Shown here piece after piece: positions 9,178 through 15,729 of a DNA stretch of 15,858 nt; the first letter of the stretch is position 1, and every line of letters begins with the position of its first letter. Source of the stretch: Baffinella frigidus. Taxonomy: Eukaryota; Cryptophyceae; Cryptomonadales; Baffinellaceae. The notes below the pieces were generated by a model. It did not search any database and was not told the origin of the DNA. It worked only from the letters and a program-made list of their open reading frames with translations. Location: contig MU646426.1 in assembly GCA_026770585.1 (NCBI GenBank), forward strand, positions 532,756 through 548,613, in the 5' to 3' direction. Position numbers and translations under genes: made by a program.

Positions 9178-9376
9178 GGCACTCGCGCAACCAGCACTCC
9201 ACGCGCGCAACCGTACGCGAAATAGGAGTGTTTGAACGTCGATAGCCTCTCTCTAGTTCCTACACAGACACAGCCTCCGTGGGGGTTGCATACTTGGCGA
9301 CCGTGTTGGTATTGACAACGGTCTCTCGCACGCAGCAGCACTCACGAACTCGGATCTGTAAAAGAGTTGGAGATCT

Positions 9377-9509
9377 TATCCCTTAAGTGACCAACGGGCG
9401 AATGATCGCCCGTGGAAGCCCAACGGGCGAATGATCGCCCATGGAAGCCCTAGGCAGGTTCTAGGGCCCTACGGTAGGGCGTATGCGCCTACTGGTCACT
9501 TAAGGGATA
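9377..9509. mobile_element. MITE family A, copy with internal duplication, 133 bp
   Basis: Ends TATCCCTTAAGTGACCA and its complement are perfect. A 29-bp unit (caacgggcgaatgatcgccc and on) is tandemly doubled at 9392-9420 and 9421-9449 with one mismatch. Confidence 0.9.
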
Positions 9510-9903
9510 GGAAAATTTTCAGGGGATCACTCCACACACACGGGGGTCGCGGCAAGCACCTGGTGGACTACCGCTTTGTAACATCCAGAAGATGGTGGTC
9601 TTACGGGTGTCGAACATATTTCAGCAGTGAACACTCCACGAGAGGGTCTCGTCTGGGATTCAGGGTTCGCAGTGTCTGACTCTCCGTGTGTGTGTGAGAC
9701 GCGCCGCGGGGGTGTCCCAGAAAAAGAGAGAGTGCGTACTGCGCCCCTGGGGCTGCGTGGTCTGGCCGGAGGCTCCTCTGCGAGCCACCTGAGTCGAGCG
9801 AGGAGGAACCGTCGGGAGAATTCAGTCAACTCTCTCTGTTGACTTTAGGCGTTGCCTGATAGAGTGCGGGTCCCAAGTGTGATACACAGGCCGGGTGCGG
9901 CCC
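9510..9903. other. Intergenic, nothing assigned
   Basis: Overlapping frames exist on both strands (e.g. 9627-9842 + and 9527-9829 -), but none has recognisable motifs, splice-site support or a homologous copy. Confidence 0.4.
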
Positions 9904-9976
9904 GTACCTTTCAGGGTTTAGAACACCAAAGTTTGTACCGGGAATAATATAGATGGGCGCGTTGCGACATGTAATC
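9904..9976 (-). CDS. Candidate exon fragment NAPIYIIPGTNFGVLNPE
   Basis: Minus-strand frame NAPIYIIPGTNFGVLNPE followed by a possible donor AAAG|GTACGG. A similar 55-bp sequence at 15431-15485, same strand, reads NAPI, stop, RICGTNPGVLNPK, that is, the same frame with a stop. Such a pair resembles the intact/decayed exon pairs elsewhere in the window. Function unknown; it may instead be just a dispersed repeat. Confidence 0.25.
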
Positions 9977-9985
9977 TCATCCGGA

Positions 9986-10127
9986 CGAGTATTCATAATG
10001 AATACGATTTCGGGGATCTCCGATTCGATTTTGGTGTATCTTGAGGCTCTAAATAAAGTCTAGATAGACGACTGTCTTATTTACACCCCTTAAGATACAC
10101 CAAAATCGTATTCATTATGAATACTCG
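9986..10127. mobile_element. Foldback element, 142 bp
   Basis: Arms CGAGTATTCATAATGAATAC-GATTTTGGTGTATCTT; the left arm carries a 15-20 base insertion after GATTT. ATTCATAATGAAT is itself palindromic. Non-coding. Confidence 0.8.
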
Positions 10128-10235
10128 GCGGGATTGAATATATGAGGTGACGCGGTAAGCACCTGAGACGAGCCGACCTTCTCTGCCGTGAGGCGATGCC
10201 TCCGCTCCAGAGGCTGCTCGCCCCAACGTCCGGAT

Positions 10236-10435
10236 CAGAGAGAGAGAGAGATTGAGAGTGAGAGAGAGGGTGTGTGCGAGAGTGTGTGTGCGTGTGAAAG
10301 AGAGAGATAGAGAGATAGAGAGCGAGCGAGCGAGCGAGAGCGAGAGATCGAGAGATTGAGAGAGCGAGATACACGAGCGAGCGAAAGAGAGCGAGAGAGA
10401 GAAAGAGAAGAGTGAGAGAACCTTGATGCCGAGCG
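10236..10435. repeat. GA-rich compound microsatellite
   Basis: (GA)n with GAGT, GTGT and GAGC variants for about 200 bases. The Ser/Leu-rich frames across it are spurious. At 10436-10549 the + strand reads LLLAPTQPAAIAYTPTEAVS to a GTAAGG, suggestive of coding but unconnected. Confidence 0.9.
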
Positions 10436-10568
10436 AGAGAGTGAGCGTCCGTGCCCACTCGAGCCGGCTGGCCCTGAACGGCGGGCGCTGTTATTAGCAC
10501 CAACACAGCCTGCCGCCATCGCATACACCCCTACCGAGGCTGTATCCAAGTAAGGTCGCCGCGCGAAA

Positions 10569-10943
10569 TCATGCGCCCCCGCACTTGGGGAGGAGCAGCA
10601 ACCTGTGATCCTCCTCGTCAGCGTACCGCGGCCTCCCCCCCCCCCCGCGCTCCCGACCGGTCACGTCCCCTCCCTGCTGACGGCCGTGACCGGCCACGTC
10701 CCCTTCCCGATGAAGCCCGCGATCGGTCACGCCCCCTTCATGCTGACATCCGGAACCTGTCGCGTCCCCTTCGGTACCGGGCACGGTGGCCACGTCCCCG
10801 CGACTGGTCACGACCCCTTCCTGCTGACGCCCGGTGCCAGTCACGTCCCCCTCCTGCTGACGATTTGTACCGGGCACAGCGGTCGCGTCCGCGGTCACGT
10901 CCGCGAGCGCGTCCACCCACAGCTGGCAGTTGGCGCGCATCAC
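10569..10943 (-). CDS. FtsJ-like gene, terminal exon F6 with in-frame minisatellite and stop
   Basis: 124 codons and TGA. It begins [20 protein letters not shown] after the acceptor ggccttgtgcgcag, then about seven imperfect 11-residue units of the type [11 protein letters not shown], then a Gly/Arg stretch and the end [15 protein letters not shown]. The repeats are encoded by a 33-bp minisatellite at about 10654-10884. Being a multiple of three, its length changes do not shift the frame. The antisense frames are also open for the same reason. Confidence 0.6.
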   Translation of the reverse strand: MMRANCQLWVDALADVTADATAVPGTNRQQEGDVTGTGRQQEGVVTSRGDVATVPGTEGDATGSGCQHEGGVTDRGLHREGDVAGHGRQQGGDVTGRERGGGGRPRYADEEDHRLLLLPKCGGA

Positions 10944-13407
10944 CTGCGCACAAGGCCGGTTCAGTCAACCCGTGCGACGATTTAAAATGCGATTTTTAGA
11001 AAATAAATAAACAACGTTTTGTGTTACCTTCAGGGTGAAATTTAGCCCCGGACCACGATAGATTCTATTTCGCAAGGCGTCCATCCAAAGGATTGCTGGT
11101 ACATACCCAGGTATTTTAAACCCCTAAAAGTGAGGTACGCTCAGAAATGGCTCCAAGCCCACCCAAATCTGAGATAAAATCTGTCGAAGGCCGCGAAGAG
11201 GTGTACTGACCCGGGCAGGTTCTGTACCGGAGATCCACCAACCCTCACGGCTTGGGCAAATCGACGATTTTCGATTCGGGATTTCAAGGGGGTTGAAGTC
11301 GGAATCCGACTTCAACGGCTCCAATTCCCCTTAAAATCGGGAAATCGAAAATCGTCGATTTGCCCAAGCCGTGAGGGTTGGTGGATGGTGACTAATCCGG
11401 GCAGGCTCCGTACCCGAAATACCTCTGATCAGTCAACAGTCGCGGGGAGGCTGTGTCTGCTCATACGCAAACAGGTCTCGCAGTGGTTCGGCTTTGCGGC
11501 TGGGCAATTTTAATCTCTCCACCGAATATTTTCTTAGTTTCCGGCGACCAAAATTACTACACAATTGGGTCGTACTAGTCATAGTAAAGCAGTTGTGTAG
11601 TAAATTTCCTTGACCAGAAACTGGTATTTTTATTCGTTTCCGCAGTTGAAATTGAAGGGCATCACCTCTGTCTGCAAGCGCGTGAAGAGCCGCGCGCCTT
11701 GCTCCACTCTGCACGGGGACCCACGCGACGCTGATCAGGACCTCAAATCGATCTTAAAGTTGCACCTCAAAATTCCAGGGTCGATCTGAGGTTCGGAGCA
11801 GCGTCGCGTGGGTCGCGAGCCGCGCGCCTTGCTCCACCCTGCACGGGGACCGGGGGAGAGACCGTTATTACTACCGACACGCTCTCTTTGCATGCACCCC
11901 CACTCGAGAATGCTAGAGGGGCCTATTTACATGTGGGGTTGTAAACCCCTTGCTCCACTCTGCCAGGGAGAGACCTGTATTACTACCAACACGGCCTGCC
12001 ACCATGTATGCACCCCCACCAGGCCTGTGTCTCAGCAGGACTCAGGACGGGGACAGGGGAAATACTGCCGCGCTCCTGAGCATGCTCCACTCTGCCAGGG
12101 GACCCACGCGACGCTGATCAGGACCTCAAATCAACCCTGAAGGTGCACCTGAAAATTCCAGGGTCGATTTGAGGTCCGGAGCAGCGTCGCGTGGGTCGCG
12201 TTGCATCAGTTGCTTTACACGTCTCGCCCGGTGAGTTACTTTACAATGTACATCAGCTGCGTTGCACGAACTTCTTTCTCCCTTTTGCGTTGCGTGGACC
12301 GGGAGAAAGACTTTCGTGTGAAGCAACGCATGTGCATTGTAGAGCAACTCTATCTCAAAAAAGGGATTCTAAAATTCGTTTTCTCAAGTCAATTCCCCTT
12401 TAAATGTGTCAACTTATGCGTAGAGAAACGAATAAGTTGACGAATTTGTACATGAATTGACTTAAGAAAAGGAATTTTAGAATACTTTTTTTGAGATAAA
12501 ACTGATGCAGAGCGAGACGCCTTCTCTGAATTGCTCACGGCAAACAAAACGCACCGATTGCTAACAGCGAGAGTGAAAGTGGCTTTACAAGAGCTCACAA
12601 GGCTCCCAACTCGGGTTGAGGGTTCAGAGTTTCAGGCTGAGGGTTTACGGTGCAGGTGTAGGGTGTGGGGTGTAGGGTTTAAGGTTTGGGGTTTGGGGTT
12701 TAGGGTGAGGGAGCACCTTGTGAGCCACGCCTCACCAAACAGCCCCCCCGCCCCCGCGTGCACGTCCCCCCCACCCTCCTGTAGGGTGTAGGTTTTAGGG
12801 CACATATACGTATATCGATTGATATATACGTATATTGACTGCCTAGCTAGGTAGCTACCACGCGCCCCCGCGTGCACGTCCCCCCCACCCTCCTGCTGCG
12901 CGTGCTGTCCTCCAGTTAGAGAGATAGAGAGAGGGAGAGAAAGAGAGAGGGAGAGGGAGAGAGGGAGGGAGGGAGGGAGAGAAAGAGCCACCCTAACGTT
13001 CCCCATCCCCCGCGTGCACGTCCCCCCCACCCTCCTGTAGGGTGTGGGTTTTAGGGCACATACACGTATATTGATTGATATATACGTATATTGACTGCCT
13101 AGGTAGCTACCACGTGCGCAGCGCCCCAGTTATCGCCCTAACTTTCCCACCAACAACCCCCCCCATCCTTCTGCCACACGCGCAGCGCCCCAGTCACCAC
13201 CCTAACGTTTCTAAGGCCGCCGAGGTAACAACACATAGGGTTCAGGGGATACAGTGTAGGGTTTTGGGTTTGTAGGGTCGGCGTAGGGTTCAGGGTTGAG
13301 GGTCAAGGCCCTGGTGCGCCGCGGCATGGCCTTGAAAGGCCTTGAGCGTTTCGTCTACCAACAAAACCACCGTGAGAGAGTGAGAGTGAGAGTGAGAGAG
13401 GGAGCGA

Positions 13408-13477
<70 letters not shown>

Positions 13478-15399
13478 AAGTGAGAGTGAGACGCCCCAGT
13501 TATCACCCTAACGTTTCCACCAACAAAACCACCGACGCACGACGCACGACGCACGACGCACGACGCACGACGCACCGCACAAGGCTGTGCGATCCCTCCC
13601 TTTGAGTCAGGGAGCTCTCAGAGATAGGGAAGGGGGAGCGGGGACCGCACAGCATCCTTCTGTCTCGTGTGAACAGCTCTCATTGAGTGGAGGGGCGGGA
13701 AACCTGCTCGACGCTTGCCACCCGCGTAAGGCAGCGCTTGCATACGTATATTGACTGACATATACGTATATTGACTGATATATACGTATATTGACTGCCT
13801 AGGCAGCGCTAGGACCTGCCCGACGCTTGCCACCAGCCTGGTGTTCCCACGCGTCGTCCGCCTCCCCGCCATAGACTTATCCGGGGAAACCTATTTTTCT
13901 TTAGTTTGATGGCAAGAAAAGTTACTACACAATTCGTTCTTATTAGTAATATTAAAGCATTTATGTAGTAATTTTCGTTGCCATCAAACTAAAGAAACAT
14001 AGGTTTCCCCGGATAAAGACGAGACAGAGTCTATTTGCGCATACCCATTTGCTTCCCCCGGGCTCAGTCCCGCTCAAAAGTTGACGGGGTTGTACCGCAC
14101 ACCCAGCATGTCAACTTGAGGATACTCGGTCAACCCCAGTGAGGCAGCGCTAGCATACTTATAATGACTGACATATACGTATATTGACTGATCTATACGT
14201 ATATTGACTGTCTAGGCAGCGCTAGGACCTGCTCGACGCTTGCCACCAGCCGCTCCCAGGCTTCATCTGCCTCCCCGCCCACCACCCCTGGTTTAGGGTT
14301 GAGGCGTTGGGGTTTAGGGTGTAGGGTTGGGGATTCGGTTGATTTCGGACACGGATAGATTGGGGGGGAGGCACCGGTGCCCGCAGGCACCATGCTCTCG
14401 ATGCTCTCATCGCACGAGCACGCTCAGGCGGGTTGAGGGTGTAAGGTTTAGGGGGTAGGGGGTAAGGTTTAGAGTTCAGGGTTCAAGGTTAGGGTTTGGG
14501 GTTTGGGGTTTGGGGTTTGGGGTTTGGGGTTTGGGGTTTAGGGTTTAGGGTTTAGGGTTTAGGGTCTAGGGGTTGAGGTTTAGGGTTTAGGGTTTAGGGT
14601 TTAGGGTTTAGGGTTAAGGGTTAAGGGTTTAGGGTTAAGGGTTTAGAGTGAAGGGTTTAGGGTTTGAGGTTGTAGGTAGAAGGAAGTAAACCGGCGGGAC
14701 CGATGAAGCTCGAGGAGACGGCGTAGACCTCCGAGTTGCCATCAGAAACGTAAACCCTAAACTTTCAGAAACAAAAACCCTAAACCCTTTCAGAAACGCA
14801 CACCGTAAACCCTACACCCAAACCCTAACCCTACACCGCAAAGCCTACACCCTACACCCAGGAACACAAACCCCACACCCTACACCGTTTAGGGTTTAGG
14901 GTTAGGGTTTATGGTTTAGGCGGGAGGAAACCTGCGGGACCGATGAAGCCCGAGCAGACCGCGTAGACCTCGGAGTTGCCTTGCTTGCTGCCGGAAGGGG
15001 GGGGGGGTTCAGTGTTGTAATACTTTCTGGCAACGAAAATTACTACACAGATGGGTCATACTAGTTAATAGTAAAGAACGTGTGTAGTAATTTTCGTTGG
15101 ATCATGAACTGATGTTGTTGTCTGCGGGACCGATGGAGCCCGATCAGACGGCGTATACCTCTCAGTTGCTCTGCTTGCTGACGGAAGGGGGGTTGGGGGG
15201 GTTGGCGAGACCAGGCACCTTTCCACTTCACAAATGGGTCATACAAGCGATAGTCAAGAACTTCTGTAGTAATTTTCGCAGAACTTCTGTAGTAATTTTC
15301 GTAAATTCTGAAGAAATGTTTCGACCATAAAATAATGATTTTGTTCGTAGTTGGGACCTGCAGGGGGGCTTGGCGAGGGAGACGCGTTCGACGGAGGCA
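10569..15399 (-). CDS. FtsJ-like RNA methyltransferase, C-terminal part, six exons (5' end outside or unresolved)
   Basis: Six minus-strand exons join in phase from 15399 to a TGA at 10569-10571. The first two give [12 protein letters not shown], and [17 protein letters not shown]. In FtsJ/RrmJ-type 2'-O-methyltransferases the last strands read as a hydrophobic segment, KPxxSR and (N/S)SE(V/I)YxVCxGF, so this looks like the end of that catalytic fold, including the lysine of KP that belongs to the usual catalytic set. The remaining exons ([73 protein letters not shown]) form a mostly helical extension I cannot place, then Gly/Gln/Glu-rich 11-residue repeats. Substrate (cap, rRNA or tRNA) is not determinable. 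Upstream exons should lie right of 15399. It is convergent with the MSH5 gene. Confidence 0.55.
10654..10884. repeat. 33-bp minisatellite within exon F6
   Basis: About seven imperfect units of the type ggtcacgtccccttcctgct plus gacgcccgcgacc. Period divisible by three, so it encodes 11-residue repeats on whichever strand is read. Confidence 0.85.
11233..11386. mobile_element. Foldback element with 44-bp perfect arms, 154 bp
   Basis: Arms start ATCCACCAACCCTCACGGCT and are identical over 44 bases; an inner palindrome ttgaagtcgga/tccgacttcaa surrounds the centre. Flanked by an imperfect direct repeat ccgggcaggttctgtacc (11211-11228) and ccgggcaggctccgtacc (11397-11414). In the F5-F6 intron. 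Confidence 0.9.
11523..11636. mobile_element. MITE family C (ATTACTACACA), diverged copy, 114 bp
   Basis: Arms cgaata...agtttc...aaattactacacaa pair with the complement on the right; the centre gtcgtactagtcatagtaaag matches other family C members at 13877, 15031, 15228 and 15577. Confidence 0.75.
11666..11708 (-). CDS. FtsJ-like gene, exon F5
   Basis: One base plus 14 codons [14 protein letters not shown]. Acceptor ccccgtgcag, donor ACAGAG|GTGATG. The A completes AGA with exon F4, and the phase 0 end fits exon F6, giving a continuous helix [19 protein letters not shown]. Three truncated copies with the same acceptor lie upstream (11816-11838, 11948-11959, 12083-12091). Confidence 0.55.
11718..11814. 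mobile_element. Foldback family D, copy 1, 97 bp
   Basis: Ends GACCCACGCGACGCTG perfect over 16 bp, pairing continues imperfectly to the centre. On the minus strand it ends nine bases before the exon F5 acceptor. Confidence 0.85.
11816..11838 (-). pseudogene. Truncated copy of exon F5, first
   Basis: Has the acceptor ccccgtgcag and bases GGTGGAGCAAGGCGCGCGGC as in F5, then breaks at the edge of the 97-bp foldback. With F5 it flanks that foldback as a 35-bp direct repeat. Confidence 0.7.
11948..11959 (-). pseudogene. Truncated copy of exon F5, second
   Basis: AGTGGAGCAAGG after ctggcag. The upstream flank (gagagacc, tattactacc, acac and cacccccac) is shared with the first truncated copy over about 70 bases. 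Confidence 0.55.
12083..12091 (-). pseudogene. Truncated copy of exon F5, third
   Basis: AGTGGAGCA after ccctggcag, immediately beside the second copy of the 97-bp foldback, the same arrangement as at the intact exon F5. Confidence 0.5.
12101..12197. mobile_element. Foldback family D, copy 2, 97 bp
   Basis: Same length and ends as copy 1, about 85-90% identical, and equally next to a truncated exon F5 acceptor, so it was probably copied together with the exon start. Confidence 0.85.
12242..12341. mobile_element. Foldback element, 100 bp
   Basis: Arms TACAATGTACATCAGCTGCG... and ...CGCATGTGCATTGTA with cttctttctccc/gggagaaagac inner arms. TA at both ends. Confidence 0.7.
12351..12498. mobile_element. 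TA-flanked foldback MITE, 148 bp
   Basis: TATCTCAAAAAA(A)G.ATTC-TAAAATTC arms with few mismatches, followed by inner arms gtcaacttat and complement; the whole element can form one hairpin. Ends TA/TA. Lies 12 bases before the candidate exon at 12511. Confidence 0.9.
12511..12614 (+). CDS. Candidate exon on + strand, unknown
   Basis: After actgatgcag the + frame reads [20 protein letters not shown] and [14 protein letters not shown], amphipathic and natural-looking, ending at CGG|GTTGAG where a telomere-like G-strand array begins. It lies inside an intron of the minus-strand gene and has no partner exon, so it may be chance. The antisense frame is also open but less protein-like. Confidence 0.2.
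12612..12716. repeat. Telomere-like array, G-strand on +
   Basis: ggttgaggg, gggtttagg and ggggtttgg variants. On the minus strand (sense for the FtsJ-like gene) it is CCCTAAA-like and starts right at the exon F4 donor. Confidence 0.9.
12717..12778 (-). CDS. FtsJ-like gene, exon F4
   Basis: 20 codons plus AG, reading [20 protein letters not shown]. The acceptor accctacag is made of the telomere-like repeat, as in MSH5 exon 6; the donor ACAAG|GTGCTC leads directly into another such array. Phase 0 start follows exon F3. An additional exon between F3 and F4 cannot be excluded. Two partial copies lie at 12864-12892 and 13006-13034. Confidence 0.55.
12864..12892 (-). pseudogene. Truncated copy of exon F4, first
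   Basis: Repeats GAGGGTGGGGGGGACGTGCA and a few more bases after the AG of gcgcagcag, then breaks into gtggtagctacc. Retains acceptor and the first nine or so codons. Confidence 0.65.
13006..13034 (-). pseudogene. Truncated copy of exon F4, second
   Basis: The same start as F4, after accctacag, then breaks into ggggatggggaacgttagg. Its upstream flank (telomere-like piece plus two ATATACGTATAT units) matches the flank of the intact exon, showing that exon and intron sequence were duplicated together. Confidence 0.7.
13114..13375. repeat. Copies of gcgccccagt(t/c)a(t/c)c.ccctaac, and G-strand telomere-like piece
   Basis: The motif cagcgccccagt with following ccctaacgttt(c) appears at about 13118, 13184 and 13491. 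On the minus strand one copy reads [15 protein letters not shown], others NVRVITGA, so it may be another multiplied exon, but no donor was found. 13236-13310 is ttaggg-like. Confidence 0.5.
13371..13490. repeat. GAGAGT microsatellite
   Basis: (GTGAGA)n over about 120 bases, nearly perfect from 13410. Confidence 0.95.
13534..13575. repeat. GACGCAC heptamer, six perfect units
   Basis: Six identical consecutive GACGCAC units. Seven-base period but unrelated to the telomere-like heptamer. Confidence 0.95.
13703..13721 (-). pseudogene. Short remnant of exon F3 with donor
   Basis: The last 18 bases of exon F3, GTGGCAAGCGTCGAGCAG, followed by GTTTCC. No 5' part is present. Confidence 0.6.
13728..13870. 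repeat. 140-bp repeat with three ATATACGTATAT units, copy 1
   Basis: aaggcagcgct, three 20-bp units at 13740, 13760 and 13780, gcctaggcagcgctaggacc, then the broken exon F3. Copy 2 is 14140-14280 and holds the intact exon. Confidence 0.9.
13816..13870 (-). pseudogene. Frameshifted copy of exon F3
   Basis: Belongs to a repeat of about 140 bp (13728-13870 and 14140-14280). Starts GEADDAWE like F3, but a small insertion after TGGGA shifts the frame. It keeps the donor GGGCAG|GTCCTA. A MITE (13877-14016) has inserted just upstream on the sense strand, where the acceptor would be. Confidence 0.75.
13877..14016. mobile_element. MITE family C, full-length copy, 140 bp, with 4-bp AGAC duplication
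   Basis: Arms TTATCCGGGGAAACCTAT then tttctttagtttgatggcaa and ttactacaca nearly perfect over about 60 bases. AGAC precedes (13873-13876) and follows (14017-14020) as a direct repeat, a plausible target duplication. It sits where the acceptor of the decayed exon F3 copy would be. Confidence 0.85.
14140..14280. repeat. 140-bp repeat, copy 2
   Basis: gaggcagcgct, three 20-bp units (first degenerate) at 14153, 14173 and 14193, tctaggcagcgctaggacc, then exon F3 in reverse. Confidence 0.9.
14229..14287 (-). CDS. FtsJ-like gene, exon F3
   Basis: Two bases plus 19 codons [19 protein letters not shown]. The acceptor is aaccctaaaccag, formed at the edge of a telomere-like array on the sense strand; the donor is GAGCAG|GTCCTA. 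GG completes the G left by exon F2. Copies at 13816-13870 and 13703-13721 are broken. Confidence 0.65.
14290..14345. repeat. Short telomere-like piece at exon F3 acceptor
   Basis: gtttagggttgaggcg and gtttagggtgtagggtt on +; the acceptor of F3 (minus strand aaccctaaaccag) is its edge. Confidence 0.85.
14432..14690. repeat. Telomere-like array, TTTGGGG and TTTAGGG blocks
   Basis: About 36 units; six consecutive TTTGGGG then runs of TTTAGGG. The largest and cleanest array of the window, in the F2-F3 intron, C-rich strand sense. Confidence 0.95.
14692..14740 (-). pseudogene. Partial copy of exon F2 with donor
   Basis: Reads [16 protein letters not shown] without a stop and keeps the donor GCCG|GTTTAC, but the acceptor and the KQ codons are absent; telomere-like sequence abuts instead. 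Located in the intron between F2 and F3. Confidence 0.75.
14751..14920. repeat. Opposing telomere-like arrays
   Basis: C-strand units (14751-14886, ccctaaac, ccctacac) meet G-strand units (14887-14920, tttagggtttagggttaggg) head to head, making a large imperfect inverted repeat in the F2-F3 intron. Confidence 0.8.
14932..14987 (-). CDS. FtsJ-like gene, exon F2 (NSEVYAVC motif)
   Basis: 56 nt: one base, 18 codons [18 protein letters not shown], one base. Acceptor ccccttccggcag, donor CCGCAG|GTTTCC. This is the copy with both splice sites and an open frame. Two relatives at 14692-14740 and 15122-15177 are defective. Confidence 0.65.
15031..15099. mobile_element. MITE family C, short copy
   Basis: Perfect 19-bp arms CAACGAAAATTACTACACA around gatgggtcatactagttaat. 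In the F1-F2 intron. Confidence 0.85.
15122..15177 (-). pseudogene. Decayed full-length copy of exon F2
   Basis: Same 56-nt length as exon F2 and preceded by a good acceptor (ccttccgtcag), but two in-frame TGA codons interrupt it and the donor GT has become AC. It lies in the intron between F1 and F2. Confidence 0.8.
15228..15302. mobile_element. MITE family C, damaged copy with duplicated right arm
   Basis: The left arm is reduced to cacttcacaaatgggtcata; the right arm agaacttctgtagtaatttt-cg(c/t) is tandemly doubled (15257-15279, 15280-15302). Confidence 0.8.
15358..15399 (-). CDS. FtsJ-like gene, exon F1 (KP motif)
   Basis: 42 nt reading [13 protein letters not shown] with one base before and AG after. 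The acceptor is gccgcctcctcag, the donor CTGCAG|GTCCCA. The AG joins C of the next exon to make Ser, giving KPPCS before KQGNSEVY. A partial copy with donor lies upstream at 15730-15756. Confidence 0.55.
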
Positions 15400-15430
15400 C
15401 TGAGGAGGCGGCATTAGAGCCATTTCGTGC

Positions 15431-15485
15431 TTTTAGGGTTCAAAACACCGGGATTTGTACCGCAAATTCTTTAGATGGGGGCGTT
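15431..15485. repeat. Dispersed repeat matching 9909-9962
   Basis: tttagggtt(c/t)a(a/g)aacacc and tttgtaccg...tagatggg(g/c)gcgtt are shared. See the candidate exon at 9904-9976. Confidence 0.7.
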
Positions 15486-15576
15486 AATAAATTCTGTAAG
15501 GCGACGTCACCAATTCTGTAAGGTGAGACCTGGAGAGTCGCGGGGGGTGAGGGACGTGAAGAGTCTTCACGATGAT

Positions 15577-15688
15577 CAACGAAAATTACTACACACATGA
15601 TTCATACTAGTAATAATAAAACACAATTACTACACAAATAGGTCATACTAGTAATAGTAGTGAACCATCCGTGCAGTAATTTTCATTG
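15577..15688. mobile_element. MITE family C, copy with duplicated left half
   Basis: Left arm CAACGAAAATTACTACACA with ttcatactagtaataat, then a second aattactacacaaataggtc, then right arm gtgcagtaattttcattg. Confidence 0.8.
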
Positions 15689-15729
15689 TTGGGTAACCAA
15701 TATGTTTTTTGCGTTTCCGCGGTTGGAAC

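Larger units (their letters stand above)
12753..13113. repeat. Tandem block: exon F4 start, telomere-like piece and ATATACGTATAT pair
   Basis: Segment 12753-12862 recurs at 13006-13113 (cgcgtgcacgtccccccc, gtagggtgt, ttagggcaca, two 20-bp units, gactgcctag, gtagctaccacg). A GA microsatellite (12917-12987) separates them. Confidence 0.85.

Noticed and set aside
284-9509. CRISPR-like or bacterial attachment-site reading of the repeats
   Set aside because: Repeats are inverted, unequally spaced and without unique spacers of constant size; the genomic context is eukaryotic with spliceosomal introns.
10090-10549. Minus-strand frames of 144 and 104 codons, and a + strand coding-like end LLLAPTQPAAIAYTPTEAVS
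   Set aside because: Most of the length is GA microsatellite. The + reading has a possible donor GTAAGG but no exon to join, and what follows is antisense to the FtsJ-like terminal exon.
11641-11720. A + strand exon [16 protein letters not shown] after tttccgcag
   Set aside because: It looked convincing with its acceptor, but the minus-strand reading [14 protein letters not shown] is in phase on both sides with exons F4 and F6 and its acceptor is reproduced in three copies; only one can be right.
11808-12140. 110-codon + strand frame
   Set aside because: Runs across truncated F5 copies and a foldback; the repeated Leu-Leu-His-Pro phrases only reflect the duplicated DNA.
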